Notes: generated from the sequence alone by a model not told the origin. 64,000 bases of DNA from an uncultured Marinobacterium sp. (GCA_947501565.1 CANMWJ010000010.1:83881-147880); one strand, 5' to 3'. Shown: positions 16,638 to 25,391, numbered from the stretch's first letter. Translations and numbers: made by a program.

Positions 16638-17178
16638 ATGGATATGCAACAAAAGCTGCAAGAGCTGTTAGATAAGCAAGAGCTTACCGAACTGATGTAC
16701 AAGTTTGCCCGAGCGCTGGACCGCGTAGACGGCGAATTGATGAAATCCACCTATTGGGAAGATGCCATCGAAGAGCATCAGGACCCGATCTTCCCTGATC
16801 TGTTCTTCTATAACGACAACGCTCACCAGTTTGTTGAACCCGCAATGGAAGGTTTCAGGGCGCTGAAGGCTACTCAACATCGAATCAGCAATCCCCTGAT
16901 TGAAATAGATGGCGACAAAGCGACCGCCGAGAGTTATGTCTGGGCATACCACGTTCACGAAGAGGAGGGCGTTGATAAGGAAGGTATTTTGGGTGGTCGT
17001 CACCACTTCCGTTTCGAGCGTCGTAACGGCGAGTGGAAAATCAAGCACCGTTCTACCAGTCTTTGACTGGAACCAGAACCAGGATGCCAGTGCGATCTGG
17101 GCCGAGGGTTATGACGATAAGTACCGAGGAAAACGGGACAAGAGCGATGACAGCTATAACTATCTGAAACACAGCTAA
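16638..17178 (+). pseudogene. NTF2-like (SnoaL-type) gene with single-base frameshift
   Basis: The first 142 codons (to the stop at 17066) encode an NTF2-like domain (DKQELTELMYKFARALDRVD, YWEDAIEEHQDPIFPDLF). The homologous tail, FDWNQNQDASAIWAEGYDDK..., continues in the +1 frame to 17178. Removing one A near 17058 restores HRSTVFDW, matching LTVFDW in the secreted paralogue at 13975. The intact protein would be about 179 residues. It is either a recent inactivating or truncating mutation or a sequencing error; there is no homopolymer at the site. AGAGGAG precedes the ATG. Confidence 0.8.
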
Positions 17179-17230
17179 TCCCGATGGATAGACCTACGCC
17201 AAAGACCATTTCCTAAGAACAGAGATTAAC

Positions 17231-17767
17231 ATGATGACAGCAAACAAATTTAAAGCAGGCGATCTGTTTCCTGCGATAGAACTACCTACCCTCACCGGTG
17301 ACACGATCACGTTGGGTAATCCGCAAGCGGGATTAGATTGGAAAATGGTGGTGGTCTACCGGGGTAAACATTGCCCGCTCTGTACCCGTTATCTCAATGA
17401 GATCGAAAAGCTTAAAGGTGACTTTAACAAGTTGGGTGTCGATATCGTTGCTGTGTCTGCGGATAGCGAAACACAGGTGAACGCTCATATGGCTGATTTG
17501 ATTGTCAGCTATCCGATTGCTTATGGCCTGAACATCGAGCAGATGCAGCAGTTGGGGCTCTATATCTCCCATCCTCGCTCTGCACAGGAAACCGATCATC
17601 CGTTTGCTGAACCCGGACTGTTTGTGGTCAACGAAAAAGGGCAGGTTCAGGTACTGGATATCTCCAACGGCCCCTTCGTTCGCCCTGAACTTGGTGTGTT
17701 GCTTTCCGGGCTGGGATTCATCCGTAACCCGGATAACAACTACCCGATTCGCGGAACCTACGAATAG
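17231..17767 (+). CDS. Thioredoxin-fold peroxiredoxin-like protein (AhpC/TSA family)
   Basis: Product of 178 residues with a redoxin fold. N-terminal KAGDLFPAIELPTLTGD is followed by YRGKHCPLCTRYLNEIEKL with a CPLC motif near residue 50, VSADSETQV, and a C-terminal FVVNEKGQVQVL strand. The CxxC replaces the single peroxidatic Cys context of classical AhpC, so it may be a peroxiredoxin Q-like or disulfide reductase-type enzyme. It belongs to the same run as the ABM and NTF2-like genes. Two adjacent ATG codons make the start uncertain by one residue. Confidence 0.85.
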   Translation: MMTANKFKAGDLFPAIELPTLTGDTITLGNPQAGLDWKMVVVYRGKHCPLCTRYLNEIEKLKGDFNKLGVDIVAVSADSETQVNAHMADLIVSYPIAYGLNIEQMQQLGLYISHPRSAQETDHPFAEPGLFVVNEKGQVQVLDISNGPFVRPELGVLLSGLGFIRNPDNNYPIRGTYE

Positions 17768-17779
17768 TCCAGAGATAAT

Positions 17780-18844
17780 ATGATGAGAACCAGTAACTTA
17801 TTTAAAAGCGCTGTAGTGGCAACACTGGTATTAAGCTCCTTGATTGGTTGTGCCTCACAGGTAACGGACACATCAGGAACGGCGGATATTACCTCTGTTG
17901 GTACCGATGATAATGTCAGACAGTTTATTGATCCGAACGTAACGGCACCGCTGGATCACTTACCATCGGAGTTAGCATTTATCTCCCGTGACAACGTTGC
18001 TGAAGTAAGAGCATTGGTGAACAAGATGCTTAAGTTTCCTGATACCCCAGGCGTGACGGTCGAGAAAAAGACCATCACGACCGCAGAGGGCGAGGTTACA
18101 CTTTTTATCTACCAACCAGAAAACAGCTCCGGCAATAATCCAGGCATACTCTGGACCCACGGCGGTGGTTACATTATGGGGCGTGCTGACAGTAATGACT
18201 TCGTTGGAGCGTTCGCAAAGCAACTAAACGCCACAGTTGTGTCAGTCGATTACCGATTGGCCCCGGAGCATCCATTTCCTGCCGGGCATAACGATAGCTA
18301 CGCCGCATTTCTATGGATGGTCGAGCATGCCGAAGAGTTGGGGATTGATCCGAATCGAATTGCGATCGGTGGCGACAGTGCCGGAGCAGGGATGGCCGCA
18401 GGTGTTGCGCTACATAATCGCGACGCGCAGGGGCGTGCAATAGCCCTGCAACTGCTGATTTATCCCATGCTTGATAATTTGCACAATACACCGTCTGGTG
18501 CGATTGAAGACTATCCGGTCTGGAACCGGACAACATCATTCAATGCCTGGGAGATGTACCTGAATGGCACTCCCGGTACTCAGGCCTCGCCTTATGCGTC
18601 ACCAGCGCGGGCAAAAGATGTTAGCGGTTTACCTAAAACGTTTTTGACTGTTGGCACTGTTGATCTGTTTCGAGATGAAGTCATCGATTATGCCCAGCGC
18701 CTGATGGCAGCCGGTGTGCCGACTCAATTAGCCGTGTTCCCAGGTGCGTACCACGGCAGTCAGGTATTTGTGCCGGATGCCTCCATCAGCCAACAGATGA
18801 TCAGCACTTATGTGGCGGCACTAAAAGAGGCGCTGCAGGACTAA
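17780..18844 (+). CDS. Lipoprotein alpha/beta hydrolase (HSL-family esterase)
   Basis: Product of 354 residues with a lipoprotein signal (hydrophobic stretch then LIGCAS; lipid-modified Cys about residue 24). It has an HSL/bacterial type IV esterase domain: oxyanion motif HGGGYIMG, nucleophile elbow GDSAGAGMA, acid within VDLFRDEV, and His in AYHGSQVF. It probably hydrolyses short-chain esters at the cell envelope. It lies 12 bases after the redoxin gene and is the last gene of that operon. Confidence 0.9.
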   Translation: MMRTSNLFKSAVVATLVLSSLIGCASQVTDTSGTADITSVGTDDNVRQFIDPNVTAPLDHLPSELAFISRDNVAEVRALVNKMLKFPDTPGVTVEKKTITTAEGEVTLFIYQPENSSGNNPGILWTHGGGYIMGRADSNDFVGAFAKQLNATVVSVDYRLAPEHPFPAGHNDSYAAFLWMVEHAEELGIDPNRIAIGGDSAGAGMAAGVALHNRDAQGRAIALQLLIYPMLDNLHNTPSGAIEDYPVWNRTTSFNAWEMYLNGTPGTQASPYASPARAKDVSGLPKTFLTVGTVDLFRDEVIDYAQRLMAAGVPTQLAVFPGAYHGSQVFVPDASISQQMISTYVAALKEALQD

Positions 18845-19060
18845 TCAATCAAGGCGTATAACTCCTGGGTGTGTCTGTTAGCTAGTTGTTGTGTACAGAA
18901 TGCAGCTGCACCTCATAAGGCCGAGACACTGTTCGATCCTATTGGGCAGCGTCTCCGCTATCTATTCCCAGTCTGCCGGGACCTCTTTAGAAATCCTTTT
19001 TGATTCTGTAGCCCTTTAAGGGCGCTGCGTCAGCTCTATATTGACTAAACAGCTAAGAGC
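18845..19060. other. Intergenic region before the AhpD-like gene
   Basis: No gene is seen. A short palindrome GCCCTTTAAGGGC near 19010-19022 could end the upstream operon. The operator at 19061 and the AhpD-like gene follow. Confidence 0.4.
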
Positions 19061-19086
19061 ATTCCGGTTTCGAATACATGGTATTC
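19061..19086. promoter_or_regulatory. Tripartite operator, copy 3 (upstream of AhpD-like gene)
   Basis: ATTC (19061), GAAT (19072), ATTC (19083), with 11-bp spacing and core GAATACATGGTATTC. A further isolated ATTCCAAATAG at 19103-19113 repeats the left arm of copy 2. The site ends about 80 bp before the start codon. Confidence 0.7.
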
Positions 19087-19166
19087 GCTTGAGCTGTCTC
19101 ACATTCCAAATAGCGCCGCTGTATCTTGCTTATATCGCATATCGATCACATCCGTTGAGAACAATT

Positions 19167-19727
19167 ATGAAGAAATTCACCAAACATAACCTCGCGACCA
19201 CGCCGGAGAAATCGCTGCCCTCACTTGAGGCTGCGGCCCAGGCGTTTGGGTTTATCCCGAACCTGCTGGGGTATATGTCTGAATCGCCTTTTCTGCTTAA
19301 CGGGTACCTGCACTTGTTCAATCAGATTGAGCATACCGATCTGACACCGCTGGAGCAGCAGGTTGTGATGATGACCCTTAACCGTTACCACGAATGCCGT
19401 TACTGCATGGCAGACCATACGCAGATGGCCGAGATGCAGGGGCTGGACATGAAGGTCATCAATGCAATTCGCGATGATGGGCCGCTTCAGGATCCCAAGT
19501 TGGCAACATTGCGCGCATTTACCCTGAAGATGGCTGAGCAGCGCGGCGTGGTATCACAAACGCTGGTAGACGCATTTTTTAATGCAGGTTACAGCCAACA
19601 GAACGCGCTTGAAGTGATTGCCGCCATCGCCATGAAAGTGATGAGTAACTACACCAATCACCTGGCCGGCACCGAAATCGATGGTGCGTCTATGTCCAAG
19701 CGCTGGTCACCGATTACGGAGCGTTAA
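19167..19727 (+). CDS. AhpD/carboxymuconolactone decarboxylase-family protein
   Basis: Product of 186 residues. The family's redox/catalytic motif E-x-x-x-C-x-x-C-x-x-x-H is visible as ECRYCMADHTQM (near residue 78), matching AhpD-type peroxidase-related proteins. An all-helical fold is expected (LPSLEAAAQAFGFIPNLLGY). I take ATG 19167 as start because the product then begins like its relatives; an upstream in-frame ATG at 19041 would run through operator copy 3. Likely function: peroxide or alkyl hydroperoxide defence, or a related decarboxylase-fold role. Confidence 0.88.
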   Translation: MKKFTKHNLATTPEKSLPSLEAAAQAFGFIPNLLGYMSESPFLLNGYLHLFNQIEHTDLTPLEQQVVMMTLNRYHECRYCMADHTQMAEMQGLDMKVINAIRDDGPLQDPKLATLRAFTLKMAEQRGVVSQTLVDAFFNAGYSQQNALEVIAAIAMKVMSNYTNHLAGTEIDGASMSKRWSPITER

Positions 19728-19944
19728 TCCGCTCACCAAGCATCGGCGGTTCAACACAATAAGCCAGACCATCACCGGCGGTTGCACCGATTGAACCTGA
19801 TTTCCAACTCAAAATGAATGGCATCAATAAACGAAGCTGACATGTACCCCCGCCACGGATGGCAGCAGGAACCTACCACGTTGAACTGATTAATGAGCAC
19901 CAAGGCTGACGTTCAGTAAATCACGTAGCTATAAAGAGAATTTT

Positions 19945-20970
19945 ATGAACCAAGATATCCTGTTTAATCAATATAACCTGACCCTGAAGAATCGTATCGT
20001 CATGGCGCCCATGAACCGAAGCATGGCCGACGATGAGCTGGTGCCGACTGATGCTATGGCTGCGTATTATGCACGACGTGCTGACACTGGGCTTATTATC
20101 ACCGAGTCGCTGATGATATCGCCAAGCGCTCAGGGCTACCCTAATACACCTGCGATATTTACCCCTGACCAAGTAGAAGGTTGGAAAAAAGTAACACGTA
20201 AAGTACACGACAATGGTGGCAGAATCTTCGCCCAAATCTGGCATACCGGCCGGGTGTCTCACCCCATCTACCTCAACGGCGAAAAGCCCTTGGCTCCTTC
20301 GGCTGTGGCCCTGCATGGTCGAGTACCACGTACGGATGGTCTCCGATATGGTGTACCCCGTGAAATGACGGAAGTGGAAATCCGACAGACGATCCGAGAT
20401 TTTGCCCAAGCCGCAGCTAATGCCCGTACTGCCGGGTTCGATGGGGTGGAAGTTCATGCGGCAAATGGCTATCTGCTGGACCAGTTTCTGCACTGGGATA
20501 CTAATCGTCGCACGGATGCATGGGGTGGAAATGAGGAAAACATGGCCCGCATGTTGTTTGAAGTTCTGGATGCTGTGAAAGAGGAGATTGGTCAAGTCGG
20601 GTTGCGTCTGTCGCCGGTGGGTTACCTCAATCTGGAGCATGATGATCGTGACAAATGCGTATCGGATTACGTGTTACAACGCCTGAATCAATACGATCTG
20701 ACCCATGTTCATACCGGGATGTTTGACGACAGTTATCAAGAGCACCTTAGCGGCACGGTGACTCAGTATATCCGACGTCACTACAACGGCACGGTAATCG
20801 CGTGCGGTGGCTATAGCGCCGACAGCGGTCGTACTGCAATTACCAGCGGCGATGCAGATCTGATCGCCATCGGTCGACCGCTGATTGCAAATCCGGATTA
20901 CGTTGCAAAGGTGCGTGCTCAGCAGGAACTCACGTCGTACACCGAAGAACATCTGAATGAGCTGATATAA
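19945..20970 (+). CDS. Old Yellow Enzyme-family alkene reductase
   Basis: FMN-dependent NAD(P)H oxidoreductase of 341 residues with a TIM barrel. Visible motifs are KNRIVMAPMNRSMAD, AQIWHTGRVSHP, the substrate-binding His/Asn pair in EVHAANGYLLDQFL (near residue 170), TDAWGG, and the C-terminal phosphate-binding IAIGRPLIANPD. Reduces activated C=C bonds of quinone-like or nitro electrophiles. It closes the redox island, but I found no tripartite operator in the 217 bases upstream. Confidence 0.93.
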   Translation: MNQDILFNQYNLTLKNRIVMAPMNRSMADDELVPTDAMAAYYARRADTGLIITESLMISPSAQGYPNTPAIFTPDQVEGWKKVTRKVHDNGGRIFAQIWHTGRVSHPIYLNGEKPLAPSAVALHGRVPRTDGLRYGVPREMTEVEIRQTIRDFAQAAANARTAGFDGVEVHAANGYLLDQFLHWDTNRRTDAWGGNEENMARMLFEVLDAVKEEIGQVGLRLSPVGYLNLEHDDRDKCVSDYVLQRLNQYDLTHVHTGMFDDSYQEHLSGTVTQYIRRHYNGTVIACGGYSADSGRTAITSGDADLIAIGRPLIANPDYVAKVRAQQELTSYTEEHLNELI

Positions 20971-21248
20971 GCTGCTTGTGATCGCTGTGGTGCTTTTCAG
21001 CGAAAAAGCCAAGGTAGGTGAGGTTAATGTCTAGATTATTGAATGGATAAGGTCTGCAAGAATAGCAATTGCCGGATCGGAGGTTCTGCGCTCTGGAGGT
21101 GGCCCCATCCCCCAAAATGTCCTGGTCCTATATTCGGCCAAACCTGAGCTTTATGGTTGCGCCCTAATTTTTTATAGTGCTCGGTCGATATACCGAGAGC
21201 TTCGCGTGAATACGTTCAACAATAAATACAATATACGTAGGTTCTAAT

Positions 21249-22634
21249 ATGAAAGAAGGCTTGAACACCGTAGCCGAATTAACGTCGTCCATATCAAACT
21301 TTGTTTGGCCACTGTTTCTCCCGCTTCTTGTTGTCAGTAGTATCTTCATCGCATACACAACTTTTACTCGTCTCGTAAGAACCGATCAGCATTCCAAGCC
21401 AATATCGTTCAAAAAAATGATTGGTCCAGCGTCGATCTCATTAGGTGCCAAAATTGGCACTGGAGCCATCATCGGAGTACTTGGTTCGCTGAACAAACTG
21501 TCAGATGCTGGGCAAGGCTTTATCGAAGGGATTGTGCTGTGGGGAGTGTTGGGCGCATGTGTGCTGATACCTCTTACGTACTCCGAAACATTTATCAGCC
21601 GTCGACTGAATCAATCTCCCGTTGAGTACATCAGGCACAATATCAGCAGATATGCTGCGGGGTTTTACTCTATCTCATTGGTGGTGCTGTACATCTTTGG
21701 CTTTGGTGGGTTCCAGTTTAATGGGATTGATACAGTAACCAGCATTGTTCTAAGTAAAACCACGGGTGAAACACTGACCGAACTGCAGCGTTATCTGTTT
21801 GTGATAATCCCGATTATCGTGGTCGCCAGCGGTATCATCCTGACTAAGAAACACTCACTTTTTATCAACTCTTTGTCAGGGATGATCGGCCTGGCCGTAA
21901 TTTCTTATTTCATATTCTTTTTCATCTTCCTCGGCCTGACTGCGGAGCATATTCCGGTTTTTATTAGCCGAGCCTGGAGCGGATTTACGAACCCTTTAAC
22001 CATGGCTATTGGTGCGCCTATCGGCCTGATTTTTGGCTTGCAGCGAATTATTCAAACATCTGAAGCTGGTTTGGGTACTTCTCCGCTGGCCGCTGCTGAA
22101 GACAAAGATATGAGCCCACACAATGCAGCTATGACTCAGGTAATACCCACTGCGATTACCGTCGTGGTGTCATTGCTGATTACTTCATACATCGCGTCCT
22201 ATGGCATCGCTCATCATTTCATCATGTTCCCCGCGGATGGGGTTTCACGCCTCTCTGGGTTCTTTAACACCGCTATCAGTGTCACTGGTGATTTTGGCTT
22301 AGTAGTGATGTCTGTATTTGCGATTTTGTCGGGTATAACCACGTTGCTCGGTTCTTACTTCTTTTTGACGCAGCTATTCAGAAACAACCGTGAAAACACC
22401 AACATCGCTATCTACATGGTATTGATTGTGACTGCTGGTACATTGGCGGTATTTGGCTTCAATATCGTATTCGATGTGGTGGATATCCTGCTGTTCGCAG
22501 TGAGTGGGCTGAACGTGATGGCGTTAACTGTTTATCTGATCGCATACTTTAGAGGGCAGTATGAAGCCGTTACTTTCGCCGAGCAGGCGGAACAGAATCG
22601 CAATCTTGAGCATGTGTCCACTAGGGTAAATTGA
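21249..22634 (+). CDS. AGCS-family sodium:amino acid (alanine/glycine) symporter
   Basis: Inner-membrane carrier of 461 residues with about 11 hydrophobic segments. The family signature region is ISLGAKIGTGAIIGVLG (near 75), followed later by TSEAGLGTSPLAAA (near 278), the AGCS motif for Na+/substrate binding. Imports alanine or glycine with Na+. It stands alone between the OYE gene and a convergent permease. The extreme C-terminus overlaps a minus-strand small ORF. Confidence 0.88.
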   Translation: MKEGLNTVAELTSSISNFVWPLFLPLLVVSSIFIAYTTFTRLVRTDQHSKPISFKKMIGPASISLGAKIGTGAIIGVLGSLNKLSDAGQGFIEGIVLWGVLGACVLIPLTYSETFISRRLNQSPVEYIRHNISRYAAGFYSISLVVLYIFGFGGFQFNGIDTVTSIVLSKTTGETLTELQRYLFVIIPIIVVASGIILTKKHSLFINSLSGMIGLAVISYFIFFFIFLGLTAEHIPVFISRAWSGFTNPLTMAIGAPIGLIFGLQRIIQTSEAGLGTSPLAAAEDKDMSPHNAAMTQVIPTAITVVVSLLITSYIASYGIAHHFIMFPADGVSRLSGFFNTAISVTGDFGLVVMSVFAILSGITTLLGSYFFLTQLFRNNRENTNIAIYMVLIVTAGTLAVFGFNIVFDVVDILLFAVSGLNVMALTVYLIAYFRGQYEAVTFAEQAEQNRNLEHVSTRVN

Positions 22635-22781
22635 TACAACAGCTACCGATGCGGCTCCAATAATGGTCGCACTCCAGAGTGGATAGCTTTGGACGATTGT
22701 CCATTCGGACGTTAACCCCGTGGCGAGCGTAGCGATTGTTAATATGAACAGTAGATTTAAACGGCCTTTAACGAGCATCAT
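22524..22781 (-). CDS. Possible small membrane protein, perhaps a truncated gene
   Basis: A minus-strand reading frame of 85 codons whose first 52 or so residues look like two membrane helices (LLFILTIATLATGL, WSATIIGAASVAVVSIY). GGAGAG sits 4-5 bases before tandem ATGs, good for a real gene. The last third is antisense to the end of the AGCS gene and unlike a conserved tail, so the gene may have been cut by rearrangement. It lies just downstream of the ArsP-like permease and could be part of that unit. Confidence 0.35.
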   Translation of the reverse strand: MMLVKGRLNLLFILTIATLATGLTSEWTIVQSYPLWSATIIGAASVAVVSIYPSGHMLKIAILFRLLGESNGFILPSKVCDQINS

Positions 22782-22799
22782 TTACTCTCCAGCTGGGAG

Positions 22800-22823
22800 A
22801 AGAGCCCCTTCGTGGGGGCTCTT
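22800..22823. terminator. Hairpin between permease and small membrane ORF
   Basis: AAGAGCCCC (22800-22808) and GGGGCTCTT (22815-22823) pair over a 6-nt loop just downstream of the permease stop. A long T tract is missing, so termination may be partial. Confidence 0.6.
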
Positions 22824-22831
22824 ATAAAGGA

Positions 22832-23872
22832 TCAGGCGAAGATGACTGAGTACAGGTAACCCGCTGAAATGGCCATTCCAAGGATGACCACCAGGAACGC
22901 TGCGATCATCTGGTTTTTGAAGATCGCTTTCAGCAAGATCACTTCAGTTAAGCTTGCCCCCGCGCTCCCGATAATCAGGGCCATCACAGATCCAAGCGCC
23001 ATACCTTTCTTAACGAGCGCGGCACTCAAAGGGATAACCGCTTCAGCCCGGATATATAGCGGAATACCGATCACCGCAGCGATTGGAATGGCGTACCAGT
23101 ACCCCTCACCAGCGTACTGAGCAATCAGATCTGTCGGGATAAATCCGTAGATAAACGATCCCAGGGTGATACCCAACAGCAGGTAAGGCCGTACCTGCTT
23201 GAAGTCCTTCCATGTCGCCTGCCAGATACGCGTCCAGCGGTTTGGTTCAGCAGCTTTTGGTTTTGACGAATTACCGCAAGCGCTGTTGGTAGCAGGTGTA
23301 GCATCACAGCAAGCGCTTGAAGTCTCAGGTACTGCTACAGTCGCTGCACCGAAACCGGCACCAGCTGATGTCGGTTCGCCGCAGCTGGTAGCGCAATCAC
23401 CGGTGCTCCCCGCATCCTGATACGCTTCAGCACGGACGTATCGTTCAAAGCCGAGCTTCTCCAAAACAAAACCTGCGGTAACAGAAACAATCAGTGCGAT
23501 GCTGAAGTAGAACAGCGCAACCTGAACACCGAATGTTACGACGAAAAGGCCGATGATCACGGGGTTAAGGAGTGGGCTTGAAAACAAAAACACCATCATC
23601 GGCCCAAACCCCGCGCGTGCCCTTAGCAGCCCTTTGAGGAAAGGGATGGTTGAGCAGGAGCAGAATGGGGTGATCGCTCCCAACAGTGCGGCAATGACAT
23701 AACCTTTGCCTTTGCGAGAGCTGAGGATCGATTGCACTTTGGCTGGCGTAATGAACTCCTGCAAGATCCCAACGATGTAGCTGATCGCCAGGAAAAGGAT
23801 GGTTAACTCCACTGCTAAGAAAGCGAACATGCCGAGCGCTTCTTCCAGCATCTTAAGTATTTCAGGGCTCAT
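22832..23872 (-). CDS. ArsP/DUF318-family permease with cysteine-rich loop
   Basis: Membrane permease of 346 residues with about eight helices. The family hallmark GAITPFCSCSTIPFLKGL (near residue 65) is present, as is the partner FSSPLLNPVIIGLF. The central cytoplasmic loop (about 155-215) is rich in Cys (CATSCGE, SACCDAT, SACGNSS), suggesting metal or metalloid capture. Relatives export organoarsenicals or other soft metals. Palindromic ArsR-like operators lie upstream (23906-23963), but no arsR-type gene is in the window. Confidence 0.85.
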   Translation of the reverse strand: MSPEILKMLEEALGMFAFLAVELTILFLAISYIVGILQEFITPAKVQSILSSRKGKGYVIAALLGAITPFCSCSTIPFLKGLLRARAGFGPMMVFLFSSPLLNPVIIGLFVVTFGVQVALFYFSIALIVSVTAGFVLEKLGFERYVRAEAYQDAGSTGDCATSCGEPTSAGAGFGAATVAVPETSSACCDATPATNSACGNSSKPKAAEPNRWTRIWQATWKDFKQVRPYLLLGITLGSFIYGFIPTDLIAQYAGEGYWYAIPIAAVIGIPLYIRAEAVIPLSAALVKKGMALGSVMALIIGSAGASLTEVILLKAIFKNQMIAAFLVVILGMAISAGYLYSVIFA

Positions 23873-23905
23873 AGGAACTCCATTGAATGTCTTGAATATT
23901 TATAA

Positions 23906-23963
23906 TTCCATAATTATAGAAATAAGAGGATATGGGTCAACCCATAATTCTATAAATATGGAA
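23906..23963. promoter_or_regulatory. Nested palindromic operators before the ArsP-like permease
   Basis: Two inverted copies of a TTCTATAnnTATGGAA element are seen: TTCCATAATTATAGAA (23906-23921) and TTCTATAAATATGGAA (23948-23963). They flank a central dyad TATGGGT-CA-ACCCATA (23931-23946). The AT-rich dyads resemble ArsR/SmtB-family sites. The whole cluster is itself symmetric about 23935-23939. Confidence 0.7.
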
Positions 23964-24293
23964 ATACGTGTTCTTTAGGTGACGAGTTCATGGTGTTTAT
24001 TAGGGGCTGTTGGAACCTGAGGTGCTTAACAGCGGGATTAGTTACTTAAATGAGGGTAGGGCGATGCTAGCGGTTCAGAGGTCTACAAGAAATGGACGGT
24101 GCCATCTGTATAAGGGAGAGATCTCTGAACCGCTTGATGGTCGAACGCGAAGGGCGTTAGGCGGATGGTGTTTACACCAAGTAGCTATACCAAGTAGCTA
24201 CACCAAGGCCAATGCACTCGAGAGCGTGATTTATAGCGTCATAACCAAAGCGGTCGCCGCTTTGTAGTTTATTAGCTAGCGCCACCGGTCATC
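23964..24293. other. Intergenic region with long-loop inverted repeat
   Basis: No convincing gene is seen. Perfect 12-bp arms AGCGGTTCAGAG (24069-24080) and CTCTGAACCGCT (24123-24134) enclose a 42-nt loop. A short direct repeat of ACCAAGTAGCTA occurs near 24176-24200. Meaning unknown. Confidence 0.5.
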
Positions 24294-24695
24294 TCAGCGC
24301 TTTGGTAGTGGATCATCGATATCAACGATCCGCCGGTCATAGAAGAAGTGTGCATTTGATACCATCGCGTCGGGCAGTTGGTGGCCGTTGGATTTGCGGT
24401 ACATCAGTTGTGAGACCAGCTTCCAGCCCATCGCATTGGTGTTGTAGAGCACATCGCCGCAGCGTTTGCAGAAGATGCGCTTCATCCGTTTGGTCGGATG
24501 CTGGAACTCAACCACTTCATCCGCGCCTTTAGAGATGCTTACCTGATCACCTTCCCACGCGAGCACAGAGTGGTAGGGCACCTGCAGCAGTTCTCTGCAA
24601 TCCTCGCAGTGGCAAAACGCATGTACTTTCGGTATGCCGGTCATGGTCACTTCAACGGCGTTACAATCGCAGTGCACTTTATGATGCTCAGACAT
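24294..24695 (-). CDS. GFA-domain (glutathione-dependent formaldehyde-activating-like) protein
   Basis: Product of 133 residues with the zinc-binding Cys set of the GFA fold: HCDCNAVEV near the N-terminus, FCHCEDCREL (near 31), and IFCKRCGDVLYN (near 75). The family includes glutathione S-(hydroxymethyl) synthase-like proteins and many of unknown substrate. Its ATG overlaps the 3' end of the DsbA-like gene by 8 bases, so the two are translated together. Confidence 0.88.
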   Translation of the reverse strand: MSEHHKVHCDCNAVEVTMTGIPKVHAFCHCEDCRELLQVPYHSVLAWEGDQVSISKGADEVVEFQHPTKRMKRIFCKRCGDVLYNTNAMGWKLVSQLMYRKSNGHQLPDAMVSNAHFFYDRRIVDIDDPLPKR

Positions 24696-25347
24696 GTCTG
24701 GTTCCTCCCGAGAATTCGCTGAGTACTTGCTTGTAGGTATCTACTTCCTGTGCGCCGGAGAGTAGGTTGGTACCTCCAAAGATCATTACCGGCACCGCGT
24801 GAAAACCGTTGTTTAGCCACTGTTGTTCCGCATCAACCAGAGCGCGTTCTTGCGCGCTATCCTGAAAGATCCGTGAAGCGGACTGAGTATCCAATCCCAT
24901 CGCTTCGACGAGGCTTAGCAGCGTCTGCTCTTCGGATATATCCCGTTGCTCAGAGAAGTAGGCCCGGAAGATCGCGTCTGCCAGTTGGGTCTGGCACTCT
25001 GTTTCCTTTACCCACTGTAGTAACAGGTGCGCCTTGCGGGTGTTAAACATCCGCATCTCGTCGAAGTAGTTAAACTGGAACCCTACTGCGTGCCCCAACG
25101 CTGTTAACTGTTGTCGGGCGGCGATGCTGCCGTTTAGCGTGGTGCCATACTTTTCCGCTAGGTGCTGGCGTAGGTTTTCACCGGCTGGTGGCATCAGCGG
25201 ATTGAGTTCGAATGGGTGCCAGTGAATCGACACCTGTTCCTGCAGTCCCAGTTCTCGGATGGCTACAAACAAACGCTTGTAGCCGATTACGCACCAGGGG
25301 CACACAACGTCTGACAGGATATCGATCTGGATGTGCGTGTTTGTCAT
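24688..25347 (-). CDS. DsbA/FrnE-family oxidoreductase
   Basis: Thioredoxin-fold protein of 219 residues with a CPWC active site at the N-terminus (DILSDVVCPWCVIGYKRL) and a long helical insertion. The C-terminal cis-Pro region is GFHAVPVMIFGG. There is no signal peptide, so it acts in the cytoplasm as in FrnE-like disulfide or isomerase enzymes. GAGGATTCAG precedes the start; a GTG codon directly before the ATG is an alternative. Forms an operon with the GFA gene. Confidence 0.88.
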   Translation of the reverse strand: MTNTHIQIDILSDVVCPWCVIGYKRLFVAIRELGLQEQVSIHWHPFELNPLMPPAGENLRQHLAEKYGTTLNGSIAARQQLTALGHAVGFQFNYFDEMRMFNTRKAHLLLQWVKETECQTQLADAIFRAYFSEQRDISEEQTLLSLVEAMGLDTQSASRIFQDSAQERALVDAEQQWLNNGFHAVPVMIFGGTNLLSGAQEVDTYKQVLSEFSGGTRHV

Positions 25348-25391
25348 CACCTGAATCCTCGTTAGCGATCACCGTGGTTATCTAACGTGCT

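Noticed and set aside
24010..24267. 85-codon plus-strand frame, and attC-like look (AAC ... GCGTTAGGC) of the same stretch
   Set aside because: No ribosome-binding site or recognisable protein. The attC core sites do not pair properly and no integron integrase is near.
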